Positions 6,116 through 15,510 are shown, numbered from the stretch's first letter. The stretch: 58,290 nucleotides of DNA from Vulcanimicrobiota bacterium (GCA_027459845.1 DAIDGS010000198.1:1-58290); one strand, 5' to 3'. Made by a program: numbers and translations. The notes: generated by a model from the letters alone, not told the origin.

Positions 6116-8701
6116 GTGCGCTACTCGATCGTCATCCCGGTCTTCAACAAGGCCGAACTCACCCGCGCCTGCCTGGAGGTCTTGCCGGCGTCGATTGCCG
6201 ACGCCGGCGAGGGCGAAGTGATCGTCGTCGACAACGCCTCGACCGACGCCACGGCCGAGATGCTGCGCGCCTTTCCTTGGGTCAAGGTGATTCGCAACGC
6301 CCAGAACCTCGGCTTTGCCGGCGCCAACAACCAGGGCGCGGAGCTCGCGGGCGGCGACTTCTTGGTGTTGCTGAATAACGATACGCAGCCGCGGGCGGGC
6401 TGGCTGCACGCGATGCTGGCCGTTGCCGGCGAGCCCGGCGTCGGGGCGGTCGGCGCGCGCTTGCTCTTTCCCGACGGCAGCATCCAACATGCCGGCGTCG
6501 TGATCGGCGCGCTCCCGGTCGGCGGCGTGACCGTCGGTCCGTACCATCACGGCTATCGGTTGCCCGCCGACCATCCCGACGTCACCTTTCGGCGCGAGTA
6601 TCAGGTCGTCACCGGAGCCTGCCTGGTGACGCCGCGCGCGCTCTATCGCGAGTTGGGCGGGCTCGACGAAGGCTATTGGAACGGCTATGAAGACGTCGAC
6701 TACTGCTTCAAAGTGCGGGCGCGCGGGCTGCGCGTCGTCTACGAGCCGGCGGCCACCGTCGTGCACTACGAATCGCAATCGGGCACGCAACGTTTCCGCA
6801 AGCTGTGGTCCAACATCGGGTTGCTGGATCGCCGCTGGAGCGGCAAAGTCGCCTTCGATGCCGTGCCGCGGCACATCGAGCGCGGAACGATTCGGTTCGT
6901 TCGACGCGAGGGCCACGGATCGTACGGCGTGAGCGTTGCCGCGACGCCGCCGACGACGGTGATCGTGCACGGCGAGGGTCCGGGCCCGAGCGACGCGCGC
7001 CTGCGTGCCGGCCACGCACCGGTCGAGCGGGTCGTGCGCTGCAGCGCCGACGACGCGCTACAGGCGTGCCGCGACGCGATGGCGGTGCGCGGGCAGCGGT
7101 ACCTCGCCTTCGTGCGCGCCGATACGGCGCTCGAGGACGGTTGGTTGGACGAGCTGATCGCGCAGGTCGAGGTGATTCCCGACGTCGCCGCCGCGACGTT
7201 CGCGCCGGAACTGCCGCTCGGTCCCAACGTTGCGAGCGTCGCGACCGACGCGCGCTGCACGCTGCTGGCGCTGGCGCGCATCCCGCAACACCTCGAGGTG
7301 GCATCGGACGCCCCAAGCCTCGACGTAGCCGTTGCCGGCCTGTTGCGGCGCACGTTAGCGCTGGAGCGTGGCACACGTGGGGTAGCACGCGCGATTGCGA
7401 CGGTCGGACAGTCCGGCGTCGATGCCTCCGCGTTCGACACGCGCATCGAAACCGTCGAAGCGGCACTGCGCGCGCGAGCGGCGCCCTCCCGTACGCTGAC
7501 CTCGATCGTCACCTTGAGCTGGAACGCGCCAACGTTCACCAAGGGTGCGCTGACGTCGATTCGCGCGTTCACCTCGGAGCCGTACGAAGTCATCGTCGTC
7601 GACAACGGTTCGGGTTCCGAGACCCGTGCGATGCTCGAAGCCATCGACGATCCACACGTGCGGGTCATCTACAACGCGACCAATCGGGGATTTGCGGGCG
7701 GAAACAACGACGGCATCGCGGCCGCGCGCGGCGAGCACGTCGTGTTGCTCAACAACGACGTGATCGTGACCGCCGGCTGGCTGGATGGGTTGCTCGACCC
7801 GTTCGCGCGCATCCCGACGCTCGGCGTGAGCGCTCCGCGCAGCAACAAGGTCGCGGGACACCAACTCGTGCCCGACGCGCGCTACGGGAACGAGGCCGAG
7901 ATGCACGCCTTTGCCGCCGAGCGGCGCGAACGCTTGCGGCGCACCGGCTATCTCGCCGACCGCGCGATCGGACTCTGTCTGTGCGTCGACCGTACGGTGA
8001 TCGATCAGATCGGCGGCTTCGACGAAAGCTTCGAGATCGGCAACTTCGAAGACGACGACTTCTGTTTGCGCGTGCGCGCCGCGGGCTACGACATCTACGT
8101 CTGCGACGACGTCTTCGTGCATCACTTCGGCAGCCAAACCTTTGCGGCCAACAACGTCGATTACGCGGCCTCGATGCACGGAAACTGGCAGCGATTCGCG
8201 CAGAAGTGGGGATTCCCGAGCGCCTACCCGACCAACGGCTACACGCCGCGGGCAGCGTTTTCGCGCGGCTTCGACCGACGGCTGCACTACGCGCCGATCG
8301 CTCGCGCGGTTGCGGCCGATCCGCTGCCCGCCGCCGCGGCCGAGCGCGAGGCGAGCGCGGCGCTCACGCTGGCCGCCGCCGTCGCCGACGAAGCCGAATG
8401 GGAACGGGTGGCCGCGTTTGCCGGGCGCTACCTGCGCGCATTTCGGGCCCACGACCCGATCGAACTCTGCATCGCGACGTTCGGTACGCCGGTGGCCGAC
8501 GTTGCCGCGCGCCGCCTGCAGCGCGTCCTGCGCCGCAGCGGCGTGAGCGACGCGGCCTGCGCGAACGTCGAGGTCGCCGACGAAGACGATCGCGCGGCGT
8601 GGGAGGCGCGGATGGGGCAGCGCGGCGCGGTGTCGATCGGATCGATTGACGACTCGAGCCCGAGCGGCCTGCGGCGACTCCTCGCGGAGCGCCGGCGATG
8701 A
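6116..8701 (+). CDS. Tandem two-domain GT2 glycosyltransferase
   Basis: An 861-aa protein with two family 2 GT-A domains of the rhamnosyltransferase type. The first spans about residues 1-240 ('YSIVIPVFNKAELTRACLEV', 'NLGFAGANNQGAELAGGDFL', 'LLNNDTQPRAGW'). The second spans about 458-700 ('VTLSWNAPTFTKGALTSIRA', 'VLLNNDVIVTAGW', 'GFDESFEIGNFEDDDFCLRV'). A linker of about 200 residues and a C-terminal helical tail have no recognised domain. It starts at a GTG 12 nt after the preceding GT gene and overlaps the next gene by 4 nt (ATGA), so the three transferases are probably co-transcribed. It would build an oligosaccharide with two different linkages; flagellin as acceptor is inferred from position. 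Confidence 0.87.
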   Translation: MRYSIVIPVFNKAELTRACLEVLPASIADAGEGEVIVVDNASTDATAEMLRAFPWVKVIRNAQNLGFAGANNQGAELAGGDFLVLLNNDTQPRAGWLHAMLAVAGEPGVGAVGARLLFPDGSIQHAGVVIGALPVGGVTVGPYHHGYRLPADHPDVTFRREYQVVTGACLVTPRALYRELGGLDEGYWNGYEDVDYCFKVRARGLRVVYEPAATVVHYESQSGTQRFRKLWSNIGLLDRRWSGKVAFDAVPRHIERGTIRFVRREGHGSYGVSVAATPPTTVIVHGEGPGPSDARLRAGHAPVERVVRCSADDALQACRDAMAVRGQRYLAFVRADTALEDGWLDELIAQVEVIPDVAAATFAPELPLGPNVASVATDARCTLLALARIPQHLEVASDAPSLDVAVAGLLRRTLALERGTRGVARAIATVGQSGVDASAFDTRIETVEAALRARAAPSRTLTSIVTLSWNAPTFTKGALTSIRAFTSEPYEVIVVDNGSGSETRAMLEAIDDPHVRVIYNATNRGFAGGNNDGIAAARGEHVVLLNNDVIVTAGWLDGLLDPFARIPTLGVSAPRSNKVAGHQLVPDARYGNEAEMHAFAAERRERLRRTGYLADRAIGLCLCVDRTVIDQIGGFDESFEIGNFEDDDFCLRVRAAGYDIYVCDDVFVHHFGSQTFAANNVDYAASMHGNWQRFAQKWGFPSAYPTNGYTPRAAFSRGFDRRLHYAPIARAVAADPLPAAAAEREASAALTLAAAVADEAEWERVAAFAGRYLRAFRAHDPIELCIATFGTPVADVAARRLQRVLRRSGVSDAACANVEVADEDDRAAWEARMGQRGAVSIGSIDDSSPSGLRRLLAERRR

Positions 8702-10671
8702 GACAGCACGAGCGCTACCAGCGTCTTGCACCGGCGATCGACGCCGGGCATTTTCGCGAGCTGGTCGCCGACCGGCACCTGGTGTATGCCCGCTTCGAGC
8801 CGGGATTGGGCGACCGTTACGAGGGACTGCTCGACTTGGTGTTCGCCGCGGACGGGCGTTATGCGATCGTGCCGTACGTGCTGGTGCAAAACGTGATGGT
8901 CTTGGTGCGCGAGAGCAGCCCGCTGATTTGGCCGGCCTGGCTGCCGCCGCTGCGCAGCGCGACGGTCGACGCGATCGAGGCGCAGCTCGTGCCGTGGCTG
9001 CGGGCGCGGACGTTGGCGCGCGTCGACGGCAGTGAGGCAACCCGGCTCTTTACCGCCGACCCCGTCGTCGCGGGTGAGATTGCGCGCGCGCGCAGCATCG
9101 GGTGGCTGGGCGCGGCGCCATGCGCGCAGACGTTGCGGATGCTGGCGCCGTACGTCTATGCGGAGCGCTTCGCAAGCGGGCGGCGCGTCGCGGTCGTCGA
9201 TCCGAACGGCGCCTACGGCGCGGTCGTGGTTGCGCGCGACGCCGCCGAGGTCCGCGCCGAGCTCGGCGACCCGGAACTGGAGGCGTTGGCCGGCCGCTGG
9301 TACGGCTCCGACGTTTTCGGACGGTGCGACGGGTGGGAGGCCGAGGTCACGATCGCGCCGGCGTTCGGCACGGCGCGTTGGGCGGTCGCGCTGGAGGGGG
9401 GCGGCCGGCAGGTTGCAGTGGTCGAACCGCTGCCGCCCGCGATCACCGTGTCGTTCGACCCGGCCGACGCACCGGTGGTCGGGAGTTTCGGCGTCGTGGC
9501 GCCGGAGCCGGAACTGCGCGCGTCGGCGCTCCCGCCGGTCCCGATCGTCGAAGGCTCGCAGGGACGAATCGCCGTGGTGTTGCGCGACGATTTTGCCGCG
9601 ACGCCGGATGCCGACAGCGACGCCGGGCTGGCGCTGGCCGAACGCCTGCGCGCGCAGGGGTTCGACGCGCGCACGCTCGGGGTTTCGCAGGTCGAACTCG
9701 ACGGTTGGGACGTGCTGCACGTCTTTGGCCTTGGGCTCGCGGGGCCGCTGAGCGCGCTGGTCGCACAGGCGCGCGCGCGCGCGATCCCGATCGCGCTCAC
9801 CCCGTATGCCGACGATCTCGCCGACGAAGCGGCGTGGGGCGCGGGCATCGCCCAGGTGGCGTTGGCGTCGGGGTGCGACGAAGCGCAACGCGCCTACAGC
9901 ATGGCCGCGATTGCGGCGCGCAACCTGACCGCCGCGACCGTCCCGGCGCGCGGGGCGGTGCGCTTGCTGGCCAACCCCGACACCAGCGCCCTGCTCGCGG
10001 CCGTCGTGGCCGTCTATCCGACCTGCGAACCCGAGTTGCGGCGGCTCCAGGAGGCCGGTTATCGCGGATTTCACCGGATCGTCCCGGCCCTGCTCGGCGC
10101 CGAACCGGAGCCGGAGGCGATCGGGCCGCTGGTCGGCGCCGACCCGTACGTGCTGGTCCATGCGGCAGTCGAGCCGCGCGCCAACCAGTACGCGCTGGCG
10201 ACTGCCGCCCGGCGCGCCGGGCTACCGCTGGTGCTGCTCGGCAGCGTACGCCACGCCCCCTACTACGCCGAGGTGATGGGTGCGCTTGGGCGGCGCGGCT
10301 GCTGGCTGCCCGAAGCCGATCTGCGGCCGGGTGAGCTGGCTGCGCTGTATGCCGGCGCGCGCGTCTACGCCGACGCCTCGTGGTCCTCCGGCGGGCTCTA
10401 CCGCGTGGCCCGCGCCGCTGCCTTTGGGGCCGCCGTCGTGGCGCCGTCCTCAGGGTACGGGCGGGCGTGCTGGCCGGACCTGGTGCGCGAAGTCGACCCG
10501 GGATCGATCGCCAGCATCGAGGCCGCGCTGCGGGCCGCGTGGGACGACGCACCGAACCTTTGCGACGAGCGCGGCGCGCGGGCAGGCCAAAGCTTAACGC
10601 CGTTACCCCTGTTGGCCGCCACGCTGGCCGGCTATCAAATAAAGCCGGGCGCGTCGGCAGCCGAATACTAA
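8698..10671 (+). CDS. GT4-like (GT-B) glycosyltransferase, divergent, long N-terminal region
   Basis: A 657-aa protein whose ATG overlaps the stop of the previous gene (ATGA). The C-terminal part (about residues 290-640) looks like a degenerate GT-B fold of family 4. It has an N-terminal Rossmann-like half starting 'IAVVLRDDFAATPDA', then 'ADPYVLVHAAVEPRANQYAL', which corresponds to the usual 'VEPRKNQ' segment, and a late 'AAAFGAAVVAPSSGYGRACW' where the donor-binding region is expected. Residues 1-285 are not recognised. The usual E(x7)E pair is not obvious, so activity is uncertain. Being third in a transferase trio between flagellins and flaG-fliD-fliS, it most likely belongs to filament glycosylation. 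Confidence 0.68.
   Translation: MRQHERYQRLAPAIDAGHFRELVADRHLVYARFEPGLGDRYEGLLDLVFAADGRYAIVPYVLVQNVMVLVRESSPLIWPAWLPPLRSATVDAIEAQLVPWLRARTLARVDGSEATRLFTADPVVAGEIARARSIGWLGAAPCAQTLRMLAPYVYAERFASGRRVAVVDPNGAYGAVVVARDAAEVRAELGDPELEALAGRWYGSDVFGRCDGWEAEVTIAPAFGTARWAVALEGGGRQVAVVEPLPPAITVSFDPADAPVVGSFGVVAPEPELRASALPPVPIVEGSQGRIAVVLRDDFAATPDADSDAGLALAERLRAQGFDARTLGVSQVELDGWDVLHVFGLGLAGPLSALVAQARARAIPIALTPYADDLADEAAWGAGIAQVALASGCDEAQRAYSMAAIAARNLTAATVPARGAVRLLANPDTSALLAAVVAVYPTCEPELRRLQEAGYRGFHRIVPALLGAEPEPEAIGPLVGADPYVLVHAAVEPRANQYALATAARRAGLPLVLLGSVRHAPYYAEVMGALGRRGCWLPEADLRPGELAALYAGARVYADASWSSGGLYRVARAAAFGAAVVAPSSGYGRACWPDLVREVDPGSIASIEAALRAAWDDAPNLCDERGARAGQSLTPLPLLAATLAGYQIKPGASAAEY
10640..10667 (+). 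promoter_or_regulatory. Possible sigma-28 promoter for flaG-fliD-fliS
   Basis: TAAA at 10640-10643 is followed, after 16 nt, by GCCGAATA at 10660-10667 (six of eight matches to GCCGATAA; ideal TAAA-to-GCCG distance is 15 nt). Like the flagellin 1 promoter it lies at the 3' end of the preceding gene. The predicted transcript would start only about 15 nt before the flaG ATG, and the spacing is 1 nt off optimum, so this is a moderate candidate. Confidence 0.42.
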
Positions 10672-10688
10672 GCGGAGGAGACCCGCAC

Positions 10689-11111
10689 ATGGATGTTCTG
10701 GCGACCGCTTCGTCGACGAGCGGAACCGCTGCCGCGGCACAGGCCGTCGCAAATGCTCCGGCACCGCCGCCGATCGAGGCTTCGGCGACGCCGGTCGGCA
10801 CGCCGCAGGCGGCGCCGGCGCCTCAACCCGCGGCGCCGAGCGGGAGTTCGAGCAGCGCGGGCGCACCCGAGGGCACCGCGCGCGGCGGCATCGCTCCGGC
10901 GATTGCAAAGCTTTTCGGCAACGCCGCCGTACCGACGCCGATCCCGCTCAACGTCTCCTATCGCGTTGCGCGCGATCCCAACGAAATCGTGACCGTCTTC
11001 ACCGATCCGAAGACCGGGCAAGAGATCGCCCAGTTTCCGCCCGAGGTTTTGGTGGGAATTGCGGAGTTCTTCGATCACAACACCGGCGTCACGCTCGATC
11101 GCGACGCGTAG
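10689..11111 (+). CDS. flaG: FlaG-family flagellar protein
   Basis: The ATG at 10689 is preceded by GGAGGAG (10674-10680), giving 140 aa. The C-terminal 55 residues ('VSYRVARDPNEIVTVFTDPK', 'TGQEIAQFPPEVLVGIAEFF', 'NTGVTLDRDA') fit FlaG, whose hallmark is 'D..TGEVIRQIPPE'. The N-terminal 80 residues are an Ala/Pro/Ser-rich disordered segment. FlaG is a small protein that affects filament length and stability; it is typically encoded just before fliD, as here (14-nt gap). An upstream in-frame extension within the previous gene is open but lacks an SD and is rejected. Confidence 0.85.
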   Translation: MDVLATASSTSGTAAAAQAVANAPAPPPIEASATPVGTPQAAPAPQPAAPSGSSSSAGAPEGTARGGIAPAIAKLFGNAAVPTPIPLNVSYRVARDPNEIVTVFTDPKTGQEIAQFPPEVLVGIAEFFDHNTGVTLDRDA

Positions 11112-11125
11112 GTTAAGGGAGTAGT

Positions 11126-13159
11126 ATGTCCAGCAACGGAGTGCAAGGGACCAACTCGGGTCCGATCTCGTTCCCCGGCATCGTGTCGGGAATCGACTAC
11201 AACTCGATCATCTCGAAGCTGACCTCGCTGACGCTCGCGCCGACCACGGCGCTGAACGCGCAGATCACGACGCTCAACAACGCGAACGTCGAGCTGATCA
11301 GGATCAACAACTATCTGCAGTCGGTTCAGTCGACGCTGGTCGCGCTTTCGAACCCCGACATCTACAATGCCTACGACGCAACCTCGAGCAACGCCACTGC
11401 AGTCACCGCGTCCGGGATCGCGGGCCAAGCGGCGATCGCCGGGGCGTACACGATCGATAAGGTCGTGACGGCGACCTCGACTGAGGTCACCAGCAACGCC
11501 AACGCCGGCTACGGGATCACGGCAAAAATTACGTCCGGCACCTATGCCGGGCAGAACTCGGATACCGTCCCGTTGATCGATTCCTATGCCGCGGTGACGC
11601 CGAGTAATGGTTCCGGTTCGACGGGTACGGTGACGGTCGACGGAGTGACGATCACCTACGACGTGAACGCGCAGTCGCTCGACACGATTCTCAACAACAT
11701 CACGACGCAGGTCGATACCAACGCAGACTCCGGTTTCCTCGCGACGCTGGTCGGTGGAAAGGTGGAGTTTACTTCCTCGGACAAGCCGATATCGCTTGGG
11801 GCCCCGCAGGATTCGGGAAATCTTCTCGACGTTTTGCGACTGAGTAGCGCACACGTTTTGAACACCGCCGGTGGCGGCAAGGTTGTGGGCACGGCAAACG
11901 TCGGGGGCATCGACCCGGCGGCTTCCTTCGATAATACAAACTCGGCCAACTTCAAGACGCCGGTCACGGCCGGGACCTTCACGATCAATGGCGTCGCCAT
12001 CAGCGTAACGGCAACGCAGAGTCTCAACGACGTGCTCGATGCGATCAATAGCTCGGATGCCGGCGTGACGGCGACGTTCAATTCGATCACCAATCAGATC
12101 GTCTTGACCTCGAATGCGACGGGACCGCAATCGATCGTACTGGGACAGAGCGGCGACACCAGCAACTTTCTCAGCGCCAGTGGTCTTACCACCGCATCGG
12201 GCGGAAAGACGCTTATCGGATCGCAAGCCGAGGTCATCGTTCAGTCGCCGGGAGGAGCCAAGCAAACCTACTACTCGAACTCCAACACCGTCACCAATGC
12301 CATTACGGGCGTTCAACTCAACCTGCAGAGCAATACCTCGACGCCCTTCACGATCAACGTCGCGCAGGATAGTTCGCAGTTGGTGAGCGCGGTGACCGCG
12401 TTCGTGTCGGCCTACAACGCGGCGGTCAGCGAGATCAACACGGCGACGCAGGCGCCGGTCGTCAGCCAGCCGGGCCTTGGCTCGGGCGGAAGCGGCGCGC
12501 AGTCGGTCGGCGGCGGCGTGCTCTTCGGGAACAACGACGTGCGCAGCGTGGCCCTCCAGTTGAGTAGCATCGTGAGCGGCTTTTTGGGGTCGGGAACGTC
12601 GTACAACTCGCTCTCGCAGATCGGGCTCAATCTCAGCGACAACTTCAGTACCTACACCAGCGGCAACAATAGCAACAACCTCGGAAACGCCGGCGGCTCG
12701 TCGTCGGGGAGCTCGACCAGTCCGATTCAGTCCACCTCGTATCAGGGTACCGACGGGACGCTGCAGCCGCTCGATGTGAACGCGTTGGTGAGCGCGCTCG
12801 ACGCCAATCCGAGCGCCGTGCAGTCGCTGCTCAACGGCGCCAATGGGCTCACGACGCAGTTGGGGACGTACCTCACCGGCGTAACCGGGGCGCCGACGAT
12901 CTTGGATTCGGGACCGGTCGGCAACATCCCGGCGACGTCGATCATCCAGAACTACGAAAACACCAATACCGATACGATTCAGTCGCTGCAGCAGCAGATC
13001 ACGCAGATCACCGACAACGCGAACGAGCAAGCCAACTCGTTGCGCTCGCAGTTCGTCGCTAGCGAAACCTTGATCGCCCAGTTGCAGGCCGAACAGCAGA
13101 CGCTGGCCGCAGCGCTCGGATTTACGGTCTCCAGCTCGTCGAGTTCGAGCGGGGCGTAA
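11126..13159 (+). CDS. fliD: Flagellar filament cap protein FliD
   Basis: A 677-aa hook-associated protein 2. The N-terminal FliD domain opens with 'PISFPGIVSGIDYNSIISKL' and 'APTTALNAQITTLNNANVEL'. The middle (about 100-400) is a long variable Ser/Thr/Asn-rich insert with FlgE/flagellin-like beta repeats. The C-terminal domain ends with a coiled coil rich in Gln/Asn ('QSLQQQITQITDNANEQANS') and a Ser-rich tail. FliD caps the growing filament and chaperones insertion of flagellin. It is longer than the usual 450-480 aa, consistent with the large outer domain. SD 'AAGGGAG' precedes the ATG; fliS follows 4 nt after the stop. Confidence 0.95.
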   Translation: MSSNGVQGTNSGPISFPGIVSGIDYNSIISKLTSLTLAPTTALNAQITTLNNANVELIRINNYLQSVQSTLVALSNPDIYNAYDATSSNATAVTASGIAGQAAIAGAYTIDKVVTATSTEVTSNANAGYGITAKITSGTYAGQNSDTVPLIDSYAAVTPSNGSGSTGTVTVDGVTITYDVNAQSLDTILNNITTQVDTNADSGFLATLVGGKVEFTSSDKPISLGAPQDSGNLLDVLRLSSAHVLNTAGGGKVVGTANVGGIDPAASFDNTNSANFKTPVTAGTFTINGVAISVTATQSLNDVLDAINSSDAGVTATFNSITNQIVLTSNATGPQSIVLGQSGDTSNFLSASGLTTASGGKTLIGSQAEVIVQSPGGAKQTYYSNSNTVTNAITGVQLNLQSNTSTPFTINVAQDSSQLVSAVTAFVSAYNAAVSEINTATQAPVVSQPGLGSGGSGAQSVGGGVLFGNNDVRSVALQLSSIVSGFLGSGTSYNSLSQIGLNLSDNFSTYTSGNNSNNLGNAGGSSSGSSTSPIQSTSYQGTDGTLQPLDVNALVSALDANPSAVQSLLNGANGLTTQLGTYLTGVTGAPTILDSGPVGNIPATSIIQNYENTNTDTIQSLQQQITQITDNANEQANSLRSQFVASETLIAQLQAEQQTLAAALGFTVSSSSSSSGA

Positions 13160-13163
13160 CGTC

Positions 13164-13598
13164 GTGGCGTTGCAGCCCTCGGCCAACCAGCGCTATCTCG
13201 AGACCTCGATCGCCACGGCATCGAAGGAAGATCTCATCGTCAAGATCTACGATGCCTTGATCATCGCCGCGAAGCAGGCGCAGGAGAAGCTGGTGCACGA
13301 GCGCGGCGATATCGAAGGAATACACAAAGCGTTGCTGCGCGCTCAGCGTGCCTGCTGTTTGTTGATGGGTTCGCTGGACATGGAGATCGGCGGCGACTTG
13401 GCACGCAACCTCTTTCGCGTCTACGAGTTCTGGCACCACGAGTTGGTCATGGCGAACATGCAAAAGGATCCGTCGCGGGTCGAGCGGGTGCTGAAGTACT
13501 TCGAAGAGTATCGCGTCACATGGCAAAAGGCCGTGACGCAGTTCAAGGCCGAACGGCTCGAAGCCGGCGGTGCCCCGCACTATGCCAACGTCGGCTGA
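13164..13598 (+). CDS. fliS: Flagellin export chaperone FliS
   Basis: A 144-aa protein starting at GTG 13164, 4 nt after fliD. Typical FliS features are 'NQRYLETSIATASKEDLIVK', 'IYDALIIAAKQAQEKL' and a four-helix-bundle pattern with 'VEFW'-like 'VYEFWHHELVMANMQKDP'. FliS binds the disordered C-terminus of flagellin in the cytoplasm and prevents premature polymerisation before export. Family and gene order agree, so the assignment is secure. Confidence 0.95.
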   Translation: MALQPSANQRYLETSIATASKEDLIVKIYDALIIAAKQAQEKLVHERGDIEGIHKALLRAQRACCLLMGSLDMEIGGDLARNLFRVYEFWHHELVMANMQKDPSRVERVLKYFEEYRVTWQKAVTQFKAERLEAGGAPHYANVG

Positions 13599-13968
13599 GC
13601 GCCGCGACGCGATCGCGCGCGAGGTCGCCGATCTCGAGCGCACCTGCGTGGAGGGCGATCGCGCGCTTTCGACACGCGACTGGAACGGTTTTGCGTCGGC
13701 GCTGCGGGACGCGCGGCGCATCCGGCACGCACTGGTGAACGCGCTCGGAATGCCCGACCCCGATCCGGATCCGGGGGCCGAGGATCGCCTGAAGCTGCGT
13801 ATCCGGCGCGTCTTCGACCGCCGCGAACTCCAGCTCGAGTACCTGCGCACCTACCACGCCGACGTCGCGCAGCGGCTCAACGTGCTGGCACGCTGGAAGG
13901 TTGCGGCCCGCGCGTCGGCCGTCAAGCGCGACGTGCGGCGCGGCGCGGCTTTCGAAAGCCTTCAGTAA
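13582..13968 (+). CDS. FliT-like small helical protein downstream of fliS
   Basis: The ATG at 13582 overlaps the end of fliS by 17 nt and gives 128 aa; an in-frame GTG at 13570 is less likely. The protein is predicted to be almost all helical with many charged residues ('REVADLERTCVEGDRALSTR', 'RRELQLEYLRTYHADVAQRL'). This position, immediately after fliS, is where fliT/flgN-type export chaperones usually sit, and the size and helical pattern fit, but no diagnostic motif is visible. The stop codon overlaps the convergent stop of the next gene. The gene is real by context; the function is inferred. Confidence 0.55.
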   Translation: MPTSAERRDAIAREVADLERTCVEGDRALSTRDWNGFASALRDARRIRHALVNALGMPDPDPDPGAEDRLKLRIRRVFDRRELQLEYLRTYHADVAQRLNVLARWKVAARASAVKRDVRRGAAFESLQ

Positions 13969-15500
13969 GCCGCGAAAGCTTCGGCGAAGGCGTTGAGGAG
14001 ACGCCGCGCGGCTTCATCGAGCGCGGGTTCGCTGGCGAAGAGCAGAGCGGTCGTTCGATCGATACGAATGCGCACGAAGAGCTTCTGAAGGGTCGTCACC
14101 GAAGCTTGCGCGTAGGCGCGCAGTGCCTGGGAAACGCGCGCGTCGAGCGTGTCGTTGAGCCCGGCCACCCGCCCGGCCATGAGGCCCAGCGTAAACTGGC
14201 GCGCCTTGACGAAATCCCAGCGCGCCGCCGGATCGGCCAAACTGCGCAGGACGGCTAGCGTCGGTTCGGCCAGCTCGGCCTGGAGCGCCAAGGCGTGCGC
14301 CGTGGATCCCTCGCGCGCCGGTGTAGGCGCCAGGCGCTCGACGTGCGCGAGCAGTTCGCCGGCATACTCGGCAATCGGCTCCTTCTTGCCTAGGCGCTCG
14401 TGCAGGACGATGCGATGGAGCAACTGCGACTGCGCGTCGAGGTGTGCTTTTAGCGCCGCGGCGTCGCCGCCGTCGGTGCAGGCGAGTGCGCCGCCGAAGA
14501 TGCAGTGCTGCAGCATTGGAATCGATCGCGATCCCCCGAAGACCCGCTGGAAGAACGCCAGCGTGCTGCGCTCGAAGCGGCCGCCGAGAATGAGCGCGGC
14601 GCTCGGCGGGAGCTCGGGTGCGACGGCGACGATCGGCGGTTGTTCGATCGGTACCCCTTGGGTCGACGTCGGAGCGTCGCGCGGCGGTGGTGCTGCCGGC
14701 GGCGGTGGTGCTGCAGGCGGCGGCGGTGCTGCAGCCGCCGGCGGTGCCGAAACCACCGGCGGCGGTTCGGCCGCCGGCACGCTGCGCGGTGGTGCCGCCG
14801 GCGCGAGTGCGGCGTCGGCGGCTTCGTGGAGCAGCTCTTCTTCGAGGTCGAGCTCGTAGATTGGAAGTTCCGGGGCCGGAATGTCGATCGGGATCAGCGG
14901 CCGCGGTTCGTAGGCCGCGGCGGCGGCGCGGTCCATTTCGCCGGCAAAGGCCGGCGAGGGGCCGGCTTTGCGCGCGACCTGCAGCGCTTTCGCGCCGACC
15001 ACGGCGGCGCCGCGCGCGCGCACGAAGGGCGCGATCGTCAAAGGCTTGTTCCCCAAACGCACGCCGATCTTCCACACGAAGGTCGCCCGCTCGCCTGCGC
15101 CGATCGCGCCGACCGGCAGCCCGGCGCCGAAGAAGAGCTCGGCGACGTCGTCGAACGTGGAGCGGCCGTTCCAGACGAACGTCCCCGGACGGTACGCCGC
15201 ACCGCCGGGTAGCGGTGCACCGGCGACGACGTCGAGCGCGGCCCCCTGGCCTTCGTTGGCGACGGCGATCGAACACGTCACGACCGCGCCCGCGATGACG
15301 CCGTCGGCCGGCGATGCGGCGGCTTCGATCGCGAGCACCGCGCCTTCGGCGGCGCGCTCCTGGCGTGCCGGCAGCGGGAGCGTCGCATCGATCTCGCGGC
15401 TCTCCCAGGCCAGCGGCTCGCGCGGCGGCAGGCCGAGTGCGCCGCGCTGCAGCTCGAGCAATCGCATATCCGCGCTCAGCTCGAAATCCGGTTCGCGCAT
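13962..15500 (-). CDS. Unrecognised protein with DUF11-like domain and proline-rich linker
   Basis: A 512-aa protein with no signal peptide. Residues 45-175 look like an immunoglobulin-type DUF11 fold ('GAVVTCSIAVANEGQGAALD', 'GGAAYRPGTFVWNGRS', 'GAGERATFVWKIGVRLGN'). Residues 220-295 are an acidic then Pro/Ala-rich linker (PPPPAAPPPPAAPPP). Residues 300-512 are a helical domain I do not recognise ('GSRSIPMLQHCIFGGALACT', '[20 protein letters not shown]'). The gene begins 10 nt after an ExeA-like ATPase, so they form a two-gene unit and probably act together. The family partner of ExeA (ExeB) is a membrane protein with a Pro-rich linker; this one resembles it only in the linker. Function unknown. 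Confidence 0.75.
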   Translation of the reverse strand: MREPDFELSADMRLLELQRGALGLPPREPLAWESREIDATLPLPARQERAAEGAVLAIEAAASPADGVIAGAVVTCSIAVANEGQGAALDVVAGAPLPGGAAYRPGTFVWNGRSTFDDVAELFFGAGLPVGAIGAGERATFVWKIGVRLGNKPLTIAPFVRARGAAVVGAKALQVARKAGPSPAFAGEMDRAAAAAYEPRPLIPIDIPAPELPIYELDLEEELLHEAADAALAPAAPPRSVPAAEPPPVVSAPPAAAAPPPPAAPPPPAAPPPRDAPTSTQGVPIEQPPIVAVAPELPPSAALILGGRFERSTLAFFQRVFGGSRSIPMLQHCIFGGALACTDGGDAAALKAHLDAQSQLLHRIVLHERLGKKEPIAEYAGELLAHVERLAPTPAREGSTAHALALQAELAEPTLAVLRSLADPAARWDFVKARQFTLGLMAGRVAGLNDTLDARVSQALRAYAQASVTTLQKLFVRIRIDRTTALLFASEPALDEAARRLLNAFAEAFAAY

Positions 15501-15510
15501 GCGCGGGACG

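Noticed and set aside
14680-14790. Repetitive GGCGGT/GCC-rich tract resembling a repeat array
   Set aside because: It encodes a Pro/Ala-rich linker in the 512-aa protein; irregular unit length and no spacers, so neither CRISPR nor a satellite.
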